Positions 33,536 to 42,423 are shown, counted from the stretch's first letter. The stretch: 64,000 nucleotides of DNA from Streptococcus gallinaceus (GCF_024170225.1 NZ_JALJXU010000002.1:186001-250000); one strand, 5' to 3'. Notes: generated by a model from the letters alone, not told the origin. Translations and numbers: made by a program.

Positions 33536-35268
33536 AAAAACAATCTGTCTTAAGACGCCTTCTGACCTATGTTTACCGTTATAAATGGACGGCATTAGCG
33601 GCACTAGCCTTTATCTTTTTGACCACTCTAACTCGGACAGCCATTCCTTTGGTGGCCCAGTATTATATTGACCATTTTGTAGCAAAAGGCTTGGCCCAGG
33701 CGGGATTCATGCTACTTGTCGGCTACTACGCACTCTTCTTGGTTCGGGTTGTCCTGACCTATCTTGGTTCCTATACCTTTTCAAAAGTGGCTTACAGTAT
33801 CGTGCGCGACTTGCGTCAGGAATCATTTGCCAGAATTCAGCGCTTGGGAATGGCTTATTTTGATAAGACGCCAGCGGGTTCAATCGTATCGCGTTTGACA
33901 AATGATACGCAGGCGGTTGCGGATATGTTTGGTTCCGTATTTGCTAGTTTTATTTCATCATTTTTCCTTTTCTTTGCGACGCTCTTTGCCATGCTGAGTC
34001 TAAATTGGCGTTTGACCTTGTATGTCTTGCCATTTGTCCCAGTGATTTTTGCTTCTGTTTGGCTCTATCGAAAATTTTCCAATCACTTGATTCGGATGAC
34101 ACGCAGCAAGCTGAGCGATATCAATGTTAAATTGTCCGAATCCATTGAAGGAATGAGAATTATCCAAGCTTTTGGACAGGAAAAACGCTTGATGAAAGAA
34201 TTTGAGGAGATCAACCAAGGGCATTTACACTATGCCAATCGCTCCATCAATGTCAATTCGCTCTTCTTGCGCCCAGCTATGTCGCTTTTGAAAATTCTGG
34301 CCTATGGCGTTTTGTTAAGCTACTTCGGGTTGAACTGGCAGACAGCCAGCTTTACGGCTGGGCTCATGTATGCCTTTATCCAGTACATCAATCAGCTTTT
34401 TGATCCCCTGATTGATGTCACACAGAATTTTGCGACTTTGCAGACTTCTATGATTGCGGCGGACCGGGTCTTTCAGCTCATGGACGAAGAGGCTTTTGAG
34501 CCTGTCCAGGCTGATAAGGAGTTGGTCATTGGCCAAGGAAATATCGAGTTCAAGGATGTCAGCTTCTCCTATGATGGCAGTCGTGACGTCCTGAGGCATA
34601 TTTCATTTAAGGTCAACCAAGGTGAAACTATTGCCTTTGTAGGGCATACAGGTTCGGGAAAATCTTCGATTATCAATCTCTTTATGCGTTTCTATGAATT
34701 TGACCGTGGTCAGATTTTGGTTGATGGTCAAGATATCAAGGATTATAGTCAAGCTCAATTGCGTCAGAATATTGGTCTGGTTCTGCAGGACCCTTTCCTC
34801 TATCACGGGACCATTGAGAGCAATATCAAAATGTACCAAGACCAGTTGACGCGCTCAGATATTGAGGCGGCGGCCAAGTTTGTCGATGCTCATGACTTTA
34901 TCCAAGAATTGCCAGACGGCTACGACCAGGCTGTGACAGAGCGCGGGACAACTCTTTCTTCCGGTCAGCGGCAATTGCTGGCCTTTGCACGGACGGTGGC
35001 TGCTCAGCCCAAGATTCTGATTTTGGACGAAGCAACGGCGAATATTGACTCGGAAACGGAGGAAATTATCCAGTCCTCACTTAAGAAGATGCGTCAAGGT
35101 CGCACGACTATTGCCATCGCACACCGCTTGTCAACCATCCAAGATGCGGATTGTATCTATGTCTTGGATAAGGGAGAAATCATCGAATCTGGCAAGCACG
35201 AGGAATTGCTGGTTCTCGGAGGCACCTATCAAAAAATGTACCAGCTCCAAGCAGGTATGTTGGAATAA
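33532..35268 (+). CDS. ABC exporter half-transporter, subunit 2 (YheH/LmrD-like)
   Basis: 578-aa partner: six membrane helices and an ABC domain with Walker A GHTGSGKSSI, signature LSSGQRQLLAFARTV, and Walker B ILILDEATANID carrying the normal catalytic Glu. The pairing of one degenerate and one intact half fits a heterodimeric multidrug-type exporter. ATGA overlap with subunit 1 and GAAGGAGG upstream. This pair is not clearly the S. suis SatAB fluoroquinolone pump: the MarR-type regulator reported there is missing here. Confidence 0.88.
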   Translation: MKKQSVLRRLLTYVYRYKWTALAALAFIFLTTLTRTAIPLVAQYYIDHFVAKGLAQAGFMLLVGYYALFLVRVVLTYLGSYTFSKVAYSIVRDLRQESFARIQRLGMAYFDKTPAGSIVSRLTNDTQAVADMFGSVFASFISSFFLFFATLFAMLSLNWRLTLYVLPFVPVIFASVWLYRKFSNHLIRMTRSKLSDINVKLSESIEGMRIIQAFGQEKRLMKEFEEINQGHLHYANRSINVNSLFLRPAMSLLKILAYGVLLSYFGLNWQTASFTAGLMYAFIQYINQLFDPLIDVTQNFATLQTSMIAADRVFQLMDEEAFEPVQADKELVIGQGNIEFKDVSFSYDGSRDVLRHISFKVNQGETIAFVGHTGSGKSSIINLFMRFYEFDRGQILVDGQDIKDYSQAQLRQNIGLVLQDPFLYHGTIESNIKMYQDQLTRSDIEAAAKFVDAHDFIQELPDGYDQAVTERGTTLSSGQRQLLAFARTVAAQPKILILDEATANIDSETEEIIQSSLKKMRQGRTTIAIAHRLSTIQDADCIYVLDKGEIIESGKHEELLVLGGTYQKMYQLQAGMLE

Positions 35269-35270
35269 GA

Positions 35271-35302
35271 AAATACCTAGGAAACCATCCTAGGTATTTT
35301 TT
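35271..35302. terminator. Bidirectional terminator
   Basis: AAATACCTAGGA (35271-35282) / TCCTAGGTATTT (35288-35299), five-base loop, T-runs outward. Serves the ABC pair and the convergent regulator gene. Confidence 0.88.
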
Positions 35303-36329
35303 ATAAATCAAAATCATGTGCAATGAAGTCAAGGCATTCTTTTAAGAGTTTCTTGTTCAACTTGTATTTTTTTTCAGAATAATCAGGAAGATTGAAGAGA
35401 CCGACATCCATGATTTTGCTGATGTGAAAGGAGACATTTGCCGCAGTCGTGCCTAGTCGCTCTGCAATATCCTTGTGCTTTTGGACATCCTGATAGAGCA
35501 ATTTTAAAATGTCATAGCGAACTGGGTCGCTGAGAACTTTTAATACAGAGCCAACGCTATCCTTGTTGATGGTAATTCGACTAGCAATGAAGACCTCGAT
35601 GCGTGGATAGATAACGGCGTAGGCTGGCCGGCTGGAGTCTTTATCATCTGTTATCAAAATATTGGCCAGATGAAGTGGCGAGCGAACGAAGACCAGGCAA
35701 GTCGTTTGCTGGTTTGACTGCAGAAAGCCCATAACGTTAAAATTCGCGTCGTTGTAAAGAGCTTCCATGTTCAGCGTTTGCTGAAATTCTTCCACCTCGT
35801 CGGCATAGTGTTCGTAAAAAGGGAGGTAGAGGGGGAGGGCTTCCTTGTAGAAGGCAATCATTCCCTCGATGGTTTCTGGCAAATGGTGATAGTTCCAAAA
35901 CACAGCCCAACGCCTGCTCTCAATGGGAACACGCTCTTCGATTAAATCGAAGATTTCATGGTCGCTGATACTGGTTTTATTGCCATCCGTCAGAAAGGAA
36001 AGGTAGGTTTTGGATAATTCTTCCTCTGTCAACTGTAGCAGCAATTGATAGAGTTCCTCCATATCCTTTGGGTCATGCCCCTTTTCAAGCAAATAGCGGT
36101 AGAGAAAATCAATGTAGAGCGTGCCTTCGTTGCCGCGGAAATATTTAGTGATACGGTCGGTGAAAGGCTCTAAAAAATGCTTGATGTGAACCATGTCGGC
36201 AAGGACATCGGCACAGACTTCCTTTTCCTTAGCGGTCATATCCATGTCTTCGTAGTTAACAGTGAGCAAAGACGGCAAATAGATAAAATCCATTATCCGA
36301 TTGCGATGTGAATAATGTATAAATTCCAT
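35301..36329 (-). CDS. Regulator with C-terminal ArsR-type winged helix
   Basis: 342-aa protein. The last 85 residues form an ArsR-like winged helix: VLKVLSDPVRYDILKLLYQD, KDIAERLGTTAANVSFHISK and a wing ending KYKLNKKLLK. The first 240 residues are a separate, mainly helical domain rich in aromatic residues that I do not recognise; it may sense a ligand. It starts five bases after the stop of the MFS gene with no strong ribosome site, so it is translationally coupled and presumably regulates that transporter. No cysteine metal site is seen in the HTH. Confidence 0.75.
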   Translation of the reverse strand: MEFIHYSHRNRIMDFIYLPSLLTVNYEDMDMTAKEKEVCADVLADMVHIKHFLEPFTDRITKYFRGNEGTLYIDFLYRYLLEKGHDPKDMEELYQLLLQLTEEELSKTYLSFLTDGNKTSISDHEIFDLIEERVPIESRRWAVFWNYHHLPETIEGMIAFYKEALPLYLPFYEHYADEVEEFQQTLNMEALYNDANFNVMGFLQSNQQTTCLVFVRSPLHLANILITDDKDSSRPAYAVIYPRIEVFIASRITINKDSVGSVLKVLSDPVRYDILKLLYQDVQKHKDIAERLGTTAANVSFHISKIMDVGLFNLPDYSEKKYKLNKKLLKECLDFIAHDFDL

Positions 36330-36334
36330 AAGTG

Positions 36335-37585
36335 TTACTTTCTAAGATTTCTTCTCTTCATAGTATATCCCAAAGTAAGGAGAGAAAGCAAGAGCAAGAC
36401 TAGGGCGAGGGTTTTAGCGGATAGGATCAGGACAAGACCAGACAAGATGAATTGCATGCCCACCATGCCTAGTTGGAAGTAGGTGGAAATACCTCCGATA
36501 ATGGTAGCCAGCTGTTCTTCGGGAAGTTGGTTGTAAATAAGAGTATCAAATTTTGGATTGATGGCACCAGCGAGGATGCCAAGGGGGAGAAGAAAGACCA
36601 GCATGAGATAGATATTTCCTAGTGCAAAAGCTCCCAACATCAGACAGGTTAAGCAGACACTAGCATGGATAGCTTTCATGATGGACATGTTTTTGAGGAG
36701 ATTCATGGTGAGAATGCCGCCTAAGATATTGCCCACCATCATTGTGATGGTCAAGGTGGCCAAGGTTGTAGCAGGGCTGATCAGGATGAAGTTCGGGACT
36801 TGGCTCATCATGAGGGTCAGAAGAACGGAAAGGCTAGACAGAAGTGCATTTAAAATCAGGATAACCACCATACTCGTGCGGATGTCAGGAATTGTTTTTA
36901 AGGCAGAAATAGCCGTTACTAGAGTTGATTTCATACTAGCCAGCAAGTGCTGGTTTTCATCTTTCTTTTCGACGGTTGGTAAAGGATTTTCTGCAAATTG
37001 TTTTTCAATGCGTGATTTATTAGCCGTGATAATGAAAAATGGAATCAAAAAAGTCAGAGCGTTAAAGAATGCCAGCTGTGAAAAGGACATCCAGGTAATC
37101 AGGATAGCACCGCTACTTTGGAAGAGAATCATAGCGGCCATACCGATGCTTTGGCTAAATCCCATAAATTCTTGCCGATCCTCATCGGAAACCACACGCA
37201 GACTGATGGGAATGTAGAGGCCGTTTTCATATTGCCCAGCCATATCAGCCAGAAAGTTAAAAATAGCAGCTATTAGGACAATCCAGAGTGCAGGCTCAAA
37301 CCGCATGATACATCCCAACAGAATGAAAAGGACGATTCGAAAAAGGAGGGTTAGCTGAATGCCGCGAACCTTGTCTGGACTCTTATCTGCCCAGTGGTAG
37401 GTGAACAAACGGCTAAAAGTCGGCAAGGTTTCAGAAAGAGAAACGATGGCCAGAGCAAAATTTGCCTTTGGAAGAGCGATAACATAGGTCATCAGTGCCA
37501 TGTAGTAAAGCACATCGCCAAAGTTGGACAGCAAGTCAGCAACTAGATTACTGATGAATAATCGATTGGAAAAAATTTTCTTCAT
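36335..37585 (-). CDS. MFS transporter
   Basis: 416-aa membrane protein with about 12 helices and a central loop near residues 190-215 (FAENPLPTVEKKDENQHLLA). The N-terminus NLVADLLSNFGDVLYYMALM fits the MFS drug/macrolide exporter-like group (MefA/TetV-like). Substrate unknown. Start at 37585, with GAGG six bases upstream; an ATG four codons earlier (37597) is too close to it. Cotranscribed with the ArsR-like regulator. Confidence 0.82.
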   Translation of the reverse strand: MKKIFSNRLFISNLVADLLSNFGDVLYYMALMTYVIALPKANFALAIVSLSETLPTFSRLFTYHWADKSPDKVRGIQLTLLFRIVLFILLGCIMRFEPALWIVLIAAIFNFLADMAGQYENGLYIPISLRVVSDEDRQEFMGFSQSIGMAAMILFQSSGAILITWMSFSQLAFFNALTFLIPFFIITANKSRIEKQFAENPLPTVEKKDENQHLLASMKSTLVTAISALKTIPDIRTSMVVILILNALLSSLSVLLTLMMSQVPNFILISPATTLATLTITMMVGNILGGILTMNLLKNMSIMKAIHASVCLTCLMLGAFALGNIYLMLVFLLPLGILAGAINPKFDTLIYNQLPEEQLATIIGGISTYFQLGMVGMQFILSGLVLILSAKTLALVLLLLSLLTLGYTMKRRNLRK

Positions 37586-37618
37586 AACATACCTCAAAAA
37601 ATAACTTGAAATAAAATA

Positions 37619-37630
37619 AAGTAATTACTT
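37619..37630. promoter_or_regulatory. Candidate operator upstream of MFS gene
   Basis: AAGTAATTACTT is a perfect 12-bp palindrome, within a larger repeat of ACTTGAA(A)TAAA units (37603-37640), 34 bp upstream of the MFS start. It could bind the coupled ArsR-like regulator. Confidence 0.4.
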
Positions 37631-37682
37631 GAATAAAGTATAAATAAAAATTTTAGAAAAATCAATATTGAATTAAAAATAA

Positions 37683-37713
37683 AATAAACACTAGAATCAA
37701 ACTAGTGTTTATT
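37683..37713. terminator. Terminator of the MocR gene
   Basis: AATAAACACTAG (37683-37694) / CTAGTGTTTATT (37702-37713), seven-base loop; followed on the minus strand by a T-rich run. Confidence 0.75.
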
Positions 37714-38970
37714 GATGATGATTTGTGTCAGAGTTTTGACATTTGCTGCGAAATTCTTGTTGTAGGGAAGAATGAGATAGACCCAGTCTGAACTGTAGAT
37801 GAATTGCAGTGGGAGTTGGCTGTGTTTGATAGGTGCTGTCAAATCCTGTACCGCTAGCTGGAAAATGACCTGTCCATGCCCCAGTTGATAGGGAATGGGG
37901 ATCTCATTTCTAGAGAGGATTGTTTTCATTTCTTCTTGGCGAATATGGGCTGATTCTCGAAGAAGTCGGGTGTTGTGGGCAAACATGCCATTGTCAATAT
38001 AAAGCGACAGCGCCTTTTGCATGATGAGGTTGGTATCGTAGTCCATGAGCCCCTTGTAGTGTAGAAATGGAGCGACTAGTTGGCGTGGGAGGGCAACGCT
38101 ACCGATACGAAGGGCAGGAAATAGAGTGGTGGTGAAGGACTTGAGGTAGATCACACGCTCCTCAGTATCCAGATAGTGCAGTGGTACCTGCTTTTCTTGG
38201 TCAAAATCAGCCAAGTAGTCATCCTCGATGATGTAAACCTGATAGCGCTGGGCGAGACGAATGATTTCTTTTTTTTCCTTGTCCGAGTAGGAGGTTCCAA
38301 GTGGATTGTGGAGGCGGGGAATGGTGTAAAAAAAGGAAATCGTTTCGGTTTGAAAGAGACCTTCCAACTCTTCGAGGTCAATTCCGTCTAGGTTGCGTTC
38401 AATGATCTGATAAGGTAAGTCTTGTCCGTCTAGCAAGTCCTTCATCCGATGATAGGTCGGTTCTTCCAAGAGCATTTGTCCATTTTCCTTTCCCAGATCC
38501 AGCTGTGAGAGGATGTAGAGAGCTTGTTGGCTACCGGCTGTGATGACAATTTGCTCCTTTTTAGCGTAAACGTCATAGTCAACTAGCAAGGTTTGGACAG
38601 AGTCAATCAATTCTTCTAACCCTTCTTGCTGATGGTAGTAGTTGAAGAGATAATTTTCCCGACCAATCAAACTTTCATTGAGGCAGAGGCGAAAATCATC
38701 ATAAGCCAAGTGCTGAAAATCCTGTGGATTGACGGTTCCTTTTTCTTTTTGAAATTCCTTGTCTTCTAAAATATAATAGCCACTTTTTTCGACAGCATAG
38801 ATTTTGTTGCGGTATTTGAGTTCCAACATGGCTTTTTGAACGGTGTCCTTGCTACAACCGTACTCTTGACTAAGCTTACGGATAGAAGGCAATTTTTGCC
38901 CTCGCTTAAATTGCTCTGCCTCGATTCCCTTGATAATGTCTTCAATGATGGTTTGGTATTTGCTTTGCAT
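37702..38970 (-). CDS. pdxR: MocR/GabR-type regulator with aminotransferase domain (PdxR-like)
   Basis: 422-aa fusion of an N-terminal GntR winged helix (residues 8-70: KLPSIRKLSQEYGCSKDTVQ) and a fold-type I aminotransferase domain. The PLP lysine is in the YLKSFTTTLFPALRIGS segment, with IIEDDYLADF upstream (the PLP-ring Asp). MocR proteins sense PLP. It is divergent from a pyridoxal-kinase-like gene and an ECF S component, the same arrangement as reported for PdxR of S. mutans, so it is probably the regulator of vitamin B6 salvage. A weak GGGGA precedes the ATG. Confidence 0.82.
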   Translation of the reverse strand: MQSKYQTIIEDIIKGIEAEQFKRGQKLPSIRKLSQEYGCSKDTVQKAMLELKYRNKIYAVEKSGYYILEDKEFQKEKGTVNPQDFQHLAYDDFRLCLNESLIGRENYLFNYYHQQEGLEELIDSVQTLLVDYDVYAKKEQIVITAGSQQALYILSQLDLGKENGQMLLEEPTYHRMKDLLDGQDLPYQIIERNLDGIDLEELEGLFQTETISFFYTIPRLHNPLGTSYSDKEKKEIIRLAQRYQVYIIEDDYLADFDQEKQVPLHYLDTEERVIYLKSFTTTLFPALRIGSVALPRQLVAPFLHYKGLMDYDTNLIMQKALSLYIDNGMFAHNTRLLRESAHIRQEEMKTILSRNEIPIPYQLGHGQVIFQLAVQDLTAPIKHSQLPLQFIYSSDWVYLILPYNKNFAANVKTLTQIIINKH

Positions 38971-38980
38971 AACTGTCCCC

Positions 38981-39017
38981 GTACAGATAAGATTTTCCTC
39001 TATTGTACCTCAAGATT
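38981..39017. promoter_or_regulatory. Candidate PdxR operator: direct repeat
   Basis: GTACAGATAAGATT (38981-38994) and GTACCTCAAGATT (39005-39017) form a direct repeat with a 24-bp period. MocR regulators typically bind direct repeats; the second copy overlaps the -35 of the kinase promoter. Confidence 0.5.
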
Positions 39018-39031
39018 CTTTACTTTACAAT
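39003..39031 (+). promoter_or_regulatory. Promoter of pdxK–pdxU
   Basis: -35 TTGTAC (39003-39008), 17-bp spacer, -10 TACAAT (39026-39031). Confidence 0.65.
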
Positions 39032-39057
39032 AATTTTAATAGTAGAAGGAGGTACTT

Positions 39058-39906
39058 ATGACCAAGCGTTTACTGGTGGCAAATGATTTACCAGGGATTG
39101 GAAAAGTTGCCTTGGCAGCGAGTTTGCCGATTTTGGCAGCCTGTCAGATAGAGACCGCTATTCTACCAACTGTTCTACTTTCTTCGCATACAGGTGGATT
39201 TCCTGCTGTAGCAGTGGCAGATATGGCATGGTTGGTTAAGGATTATTTGACTCAATGGCAGCAACTGGAATTGACCTTGGATGGATTGTTAATCGGTTAT
39301 TGTCGGTCAGCTGAATTGCTGGAGCAGCTACAAGTCTATGCTCAGCATGAAAATGTGCCCATCATTTTAGATCCGGTTTTGGGAGACAAGGGGAAACTCT
39401 ATACTGGATTTGACCAGGACTATGTAGCGTCTATGCGCCAAGTAGCAAGGCAGTCAACTATTTTGCTGCCCAATTTGACAGAGGCTGCTCTTTTGACCGA
39501 TTCTGCCTATCTAGGAGAGGATTATGGACGAGACGAGATTGAGCATCTATTGCGGAAATTAGCGGATTTTGGGTGTCAACATGTTATTCTAACGGGCGTT
39601 TCCTTTGATGAATCGGAGATTGGTTTGGCTTATTATGACGTGAGACAGGACAAAATCTCCTACCACATGACAAGGCAATTACCCTATCATTTCTTTGGGA
39701 CGGGTGATATTGTTGCGATTTTGGTAGCCGCAATAGTTGTAGAAAATCTTGCGTTTGAAACGGCTCTTCCAGAGGTCTTGGATTTTTTGGAGGCTAGCCT
39801 AGTCTCCACAAGCCAGTTGGCGCGTGATGTAAAGTACGGTGTTTATTTTGAGCCTCATTTGGCAAAGTTAAGTCAGCAATTTGAACAGTTAAGGAATAAA
39901 GGATGA
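39058..39906 (+). CDS. pdxK: Pyridoxal/pyridoxamine kinase-like protein
   Basis: 282-aa ribokinase-superfamily (PfkB/ThiD-like) protein: NDLPGIGKVALAASLPIL at the N-terminus, LLSSHTGGFPA, ILDPVLGDKGKLYTG and the C-terminal FGTGDIVAILVAA anion-hole motif (GTGD with the catalytic Asp). It phosphorylates a B6 vitamer to PLP precursors. AGGAGG precedes the ATG, and the ECF S-component gene overlaps it by four bases, with a MocR regulator divergent, which together support B6 salvage. A thiamine-precursor kinase is the main alternative. Confidence 0.82.
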   Translation: MTKRLLVANDLPGIGKVALAASLPILAACQIETAILPTVLLSSHTGGFPAVAVADMAWLVKDYLTQWQQLELTLDGLLIGYCRSAELLEQLQVYAQHENVPIILDPVLGDKGKLYTGFDQDYVASMRQVARQSTILLPNLTEAALLTDSAYLGEDYGRDEIEHLLRKLADFGCQHVILTGVSFDESEIGLAYYDVRQDKISYHMTRQLPYHFFGTGDIVAILVAAIVVENLAFETALPEVLDFLEASLVSTSQLARDVKYGVYFEPHLAKLSQQFEQLRNKG

Positions 39907-40430
39907 AACAACTTGGATTACGAGATTTAGTCGAAACTAGTGTATTTGCAGCATTGATATTTGTCAGTGTTTACGCTTTGAGAATTCCAGTCGGAGCGCA
40001 ATTTATTCATTTTGGCAATGCCTTGGTCGTCGTGGGAGTTTTGCTTTTTGGTGCCAAAAAAGGAGCGACAGCTGCAGCTCTGGGATTGGGAATTTTTGAC
40101 TTGGTGACAGGTTATGCGTCGGTGGTTTGGATAACGATTTTAGAATCCTTGATTGTCTGTTTGGTTCTTTATTTTGCCTATGAAAAAGGCTTGAAAAAGA
40201 ATGACAAACCTGTCAATGTAATTGCCGTGGGTGTGTTAGCGGCCGTGACAAAAATCATTCTCAACCTCATCAAGTATACGATTATGGGAAGTTTAGTCGG
40301 CGGAACGACTGTTGGAGTGGCTTTTGGCTTGGCCTTGGTAAAAATCTTAGGTTCCTATGGGTCAGCTCTTGCAACGATTATCGCCGTTCCAGTTTTGTAT
40401 CCTATTTTCAAACAAGTCTTGAAAAAATAA
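39903..40430 (+). CDS. pdxU: ECF transporter S component (B6 vitamer, PdxU-like)
   Basis: 175-aa hydrophobic protein with about six helices, the size and pattern of ECF S components: LRDLVETSVFAALIFVSVYAL with an early Ala-rich helix, FIHFGNALVVVGVLLFGAKK and GLGIFDLVTGYASV. It would bind the vitamin and dock with the shared EcfAA'T energising module, which is not in this window. Its ATGA overlap with the kinase gene points to B6 specificity, by context only. Confidence 0.82.
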   Translation: MKQLGLRDLVETSVFAALIFVSVYALRIPVGAQFIHFGNALVVVGVLLFGAKKGATAAALGLGIFDLVTGYASVVWITILESLIVCLVLYFAYEKGLKKNDKPVNVIAVGVLAAVTKIILNLIKYTIMGSLVGGTTVGVAFGLALVKILGSYGSALATIIAVPVLYPIFKQVLKK

Positions 40431-40462
40431 AATAACCCGGGACAAGGTCCTAGGTTATTTTT
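40430..40462. terminator. Bidirectional terminator
   Basis: AATAACC (40431-40437) / GGTTATT (40453-40459) extended by GGGA/TCCT pairs; T-run to the right, A-run to the left. Ends the pdxK–pdxU unit and the convergent hemolysin III gene. Confidence 0.75.
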
Positions 40463-41109
40463 TACATATAAAAGACAATCGCTCCATACTGCAAAAGACT
40501 AGCTAAGATGATAAAGAGATGCCAAATCATGTGGAAATAGGGCTTTTTCTTAGCGTAAAAAATGGCTCCGATACTATAAGATAATCCGCCAAGAATCATG
40601 AGAATCCAGAAAGTTGGCCCTGTATGGAGAATGATAGCTGGGAAGATGATAACAATCAGCCAGCCCATGATGAGATAGAGTGCTAAACTGAATTTTTCAT
40701 TAACTTCTTTGGCAAAAATCTTGTAGAGAATCCCGAAAATCGTTGTCCCCCACTGGATGGTCAGAATCAGATAGCCCAGCCAATTGTTCATCAAAGTTAG
40801 AATAACCGGTGTATAAGAGCCCGCGATAGCAATGTAAATCATGGAGTGGTCAATGATTCTCAGGACATATTTGTGGACAGAACCATAAGACATTGAGTGG
40901 TAAATAGCAGAGGACAAAAACATGAGAAAGAGACTGATAACAAAAATCGATACGCCAAGAGCCTGCGTAAAGCCAGCATGATTATAGGCGTAGGTAGCGC
41001 TAAATGGGAGGAGCAAGAGCATGACCAGGGCGCTGACAGCGTGCGTAACAGCATTGCCGACTTCTTCGCCAAAGGACAGTTGTTGAGATAGTTTAAGACT
41101 GTGGTTCAT
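40462..41109 (-). CDS. Hemolysin III family (YqfA/PAQR) membrane protein
   Basis: 215-aa protein with seven membrane helices. Conserved residues of the YqfA/HlyIII–PAQR family are present: FGEEVGNAVTHAVSAL near the N-terminus, SSAIYHS, RIIDHSMIYIAIAGSYTP, and HMIWHLFIILAS near the end (His and Asp of the putative metal site). The hemolysin label is historical; the role may be in membrane homeostasis. GGAGG precedes the ATG; it overlaps the DUF1836 gene by 17 bp. Confidence 0.85.
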   Translation of the reverse strand: MNHSLKLSQQLSFGEEVGNAVTHAVSALVMLLLLPFSATYAYNHAGFTQALGVSIFVISLFLMFLSSAIYHSMSYGSVHKYVLRIIDHSMIYIAIAGSYTPVILTLMNNWLGYLILTIQWGTTIFGILYKIFAKEVNEKFSLALYLIMGWLIVIIFPAIILHTGPTFWILMILGGLSYSIGAIFYAKKKPYFHMIWHLFIILASLLQYGAIVFYM

Positions 41110-41539
41110 GGTTGGTCTCCTCCAAAGATTCGATTAGGCATAGGGTTGCTTGGTAAGCCTGAATGGTTTCACATGCTCGGGTGATAAGTGGGTGTGTCTG
41201 CTCAGCAGTTTGCCCGTTTAGACAGTTAATCATGTCGTCATAAAGTAGATTAGCCGCACGTTCTTGCGACAATTGCTCAATCATAGCGACAATATCTGGC
41301 AGTTGAAAGACGGATTTTGATAGACTGAGGATAATCAGACGAGCCACTTGGCTACGGCCGTATTTTTTCTTGATTGGCTTGGGCAAAATACCGTGCTTGA
41401 CATAATTATTGATCATGGCGGCAGTTAGCTGTTTGTCTTTTTTGGAAATAGCAGAGCTGGTAACCTGATTGACGTAGAGCAAGACTTGGTCCAAGTACAA
41501 GTCCAATTGTGGCAGTTCTTGCCAATTTGGGAGATTCAT
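41093..41539 (-). CDS. DUF1836 protein, MerR-like HTH
   Basis: 148-aa protein of the DUF1836 family. It has a DNA-binding-like helical N-terminal half (KQLTAAMINNYVKHGILPKP, resembling a MerR HTH and wing) and helices after. Probably a transcriptional regulator, role unknown. GAGGTG precedes the ATG. Cotranscribed with the HlyIII gene and perhaps its regulator; this pairing is common in streptococci. Confidence 0.78.
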   Translation of the reverse strand: MNLPNWQELPQLDLYLDQVLLYVNQVTSSAISKKDKQLTAAMINNYVKHGILPKPIKKKYGRSQVARLIILSLSKSVFQLPDIVAMIEQLSQERAANLLYDDMINCLNGQTAEQTHPLITRACETIQAYQATLCLIESLEETNHEPQS

Positions 41540-41638
41540 ATTATCACCTCTTGTTTATCTAGTTTTAATAACCAGATAATATCATTTTTAAAAATAAAAA
41601 GCAAGAAGAAACAAAATTTTTATGAAAAGAAAATCCTA

Positions 41639-41647
41639 TGCTATAAT
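41639..41647 (+). promoter_or_regulatory. Extended -10 promoter of yaaA, leaderless
   Basis: TGC-TATAAT at 41639-41647; the ATG at 41654 lies at the expected transcription start. No ribosome binding site. Confidence 0.65.
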
Positions 41648-41653
41648 CATCTT

Positions 41654-42388
41654 ATGAAAATAGTACTTCCAAACGCCAAAGAAATGAATACCAACCTAGA
41701 CCCGCAACCTTTTCAAACTCTGTCGCCAGCCAGTCAGCAAGTTTTAGCCAGCCTTGGGAAGATGAGTGAAGAGGAGTTGACTGCTTTTTATAAAATCAAG
41801 CTAGAAAAGGCACAGTTAGAGTGGGACCGTTGGCAGCGAATCGAAAGCGGACAAGCTAAGTCTTATCCAGCTTGGCAGTTATACGATGGTCTCATGTACC
41901 GCTATATGAAGCGGACAGACTTGTCTGAAAAAGAGGAAAACTATCTGCGTCAGAATGCCTTTATCGCAACTGGTTTCTACGGAGTTATCAATGTCTTTGA
42001 CCTGATTTCGCCCCACCGTTTGGATTTTCAAGGGAGCTTAAAAATAGGAAAACAGTCGCTCAAACAATTTTGGCGCCAGCAATTTGACCAATCAATCGGA
42101 GAGGATACGTTTTTCATCTCGCTGATGTCTTCTGAATTTGAGGGCGTATTTTCTCCGAAAGTCCAATCACGGATGGTCAAGCTCATCTTTATGGAAGAAA
42201 AAAACGGCCAGTGCAAGATTCACTCAACCATTTCCAAAAAAGGACGTGGACGCTTTTTATCACTCATGGCCGAAAAGAATGTTGAGTCCATAGAAGAGAT
42301 AAAATCTCTATCCGTAGACGGTTTTGTCTATCATCCAGAACTATCCAAGGAACGAAAATTGGTTTTCGTTCGCCCAGCAGATAACTAA
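41654..42388 (+). CDS. yaaA: Peroxide-stress protein YaaA (UPF0246)
   Basis: 244-aa protein beginning MKIVLPNAKEMN, with YDGLMYRYMKRTDLS, a GFYGVINVFDLISPHRLDF core and SKKGRGRFLS, all typical of the YaaA family, which lowers intracellular iron during peroxide stress and has a DNA-binding fold. The open frame runs further upstream to 41486 but that overlaps DUF1836 and lies upstream of the promoter; 41654 gives the canonical start. A perfect terminator follows. Confidence 0.9.
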   Translation: MKIVLPNAKEMNTNLDPQPFQTLSPASQQVLASLGKMSEEELTAFYKIKLEKAQLEWDRWQRIESGQAKSYPAWQLYDGLMYRYMKRTDLSEKEENYLRQNAFIATGFYGVINVFDLISPHRLDFQGSLKIGKQSLKQFWRQQFDQSIGEDTFFISLMSSEFEGVFSPKVQSRMVKLIFMEEKNGQCKIHSTISKKGRGRFLSLMAEKNVESIEEIKSLSVDGFVYHPELSKERKLVFVRPADN

Positions 42389-42416
42389 AAAACTAGGACG
42401 GAGGTCCTAGTTTTTT
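42387..42416. terminator. Bidirectional terminator yaaA / nitroreductase
   Basis: AAAAAACTAGGAC (42387-42399) / GTCCTAGTTTTTT (42404-42416), 13-bp stem, four-base loop. Confidence 0.92.
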
Positions 42417-42423
42417 GATTAGA

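Noticed and set aside
31778-35268. SatAB fluoroquinolone exporter of S. suis
   Set aside because: The ABC pair has the right architecture, but the MarR-type regulator reported for that locus is absent and sequence identity cannot be tested here.
36678-37217. 179-codon plus-strand frame within the MFS gene
   Set aside because: Shadow of the membrane protein; no start signal and no homology pattern.
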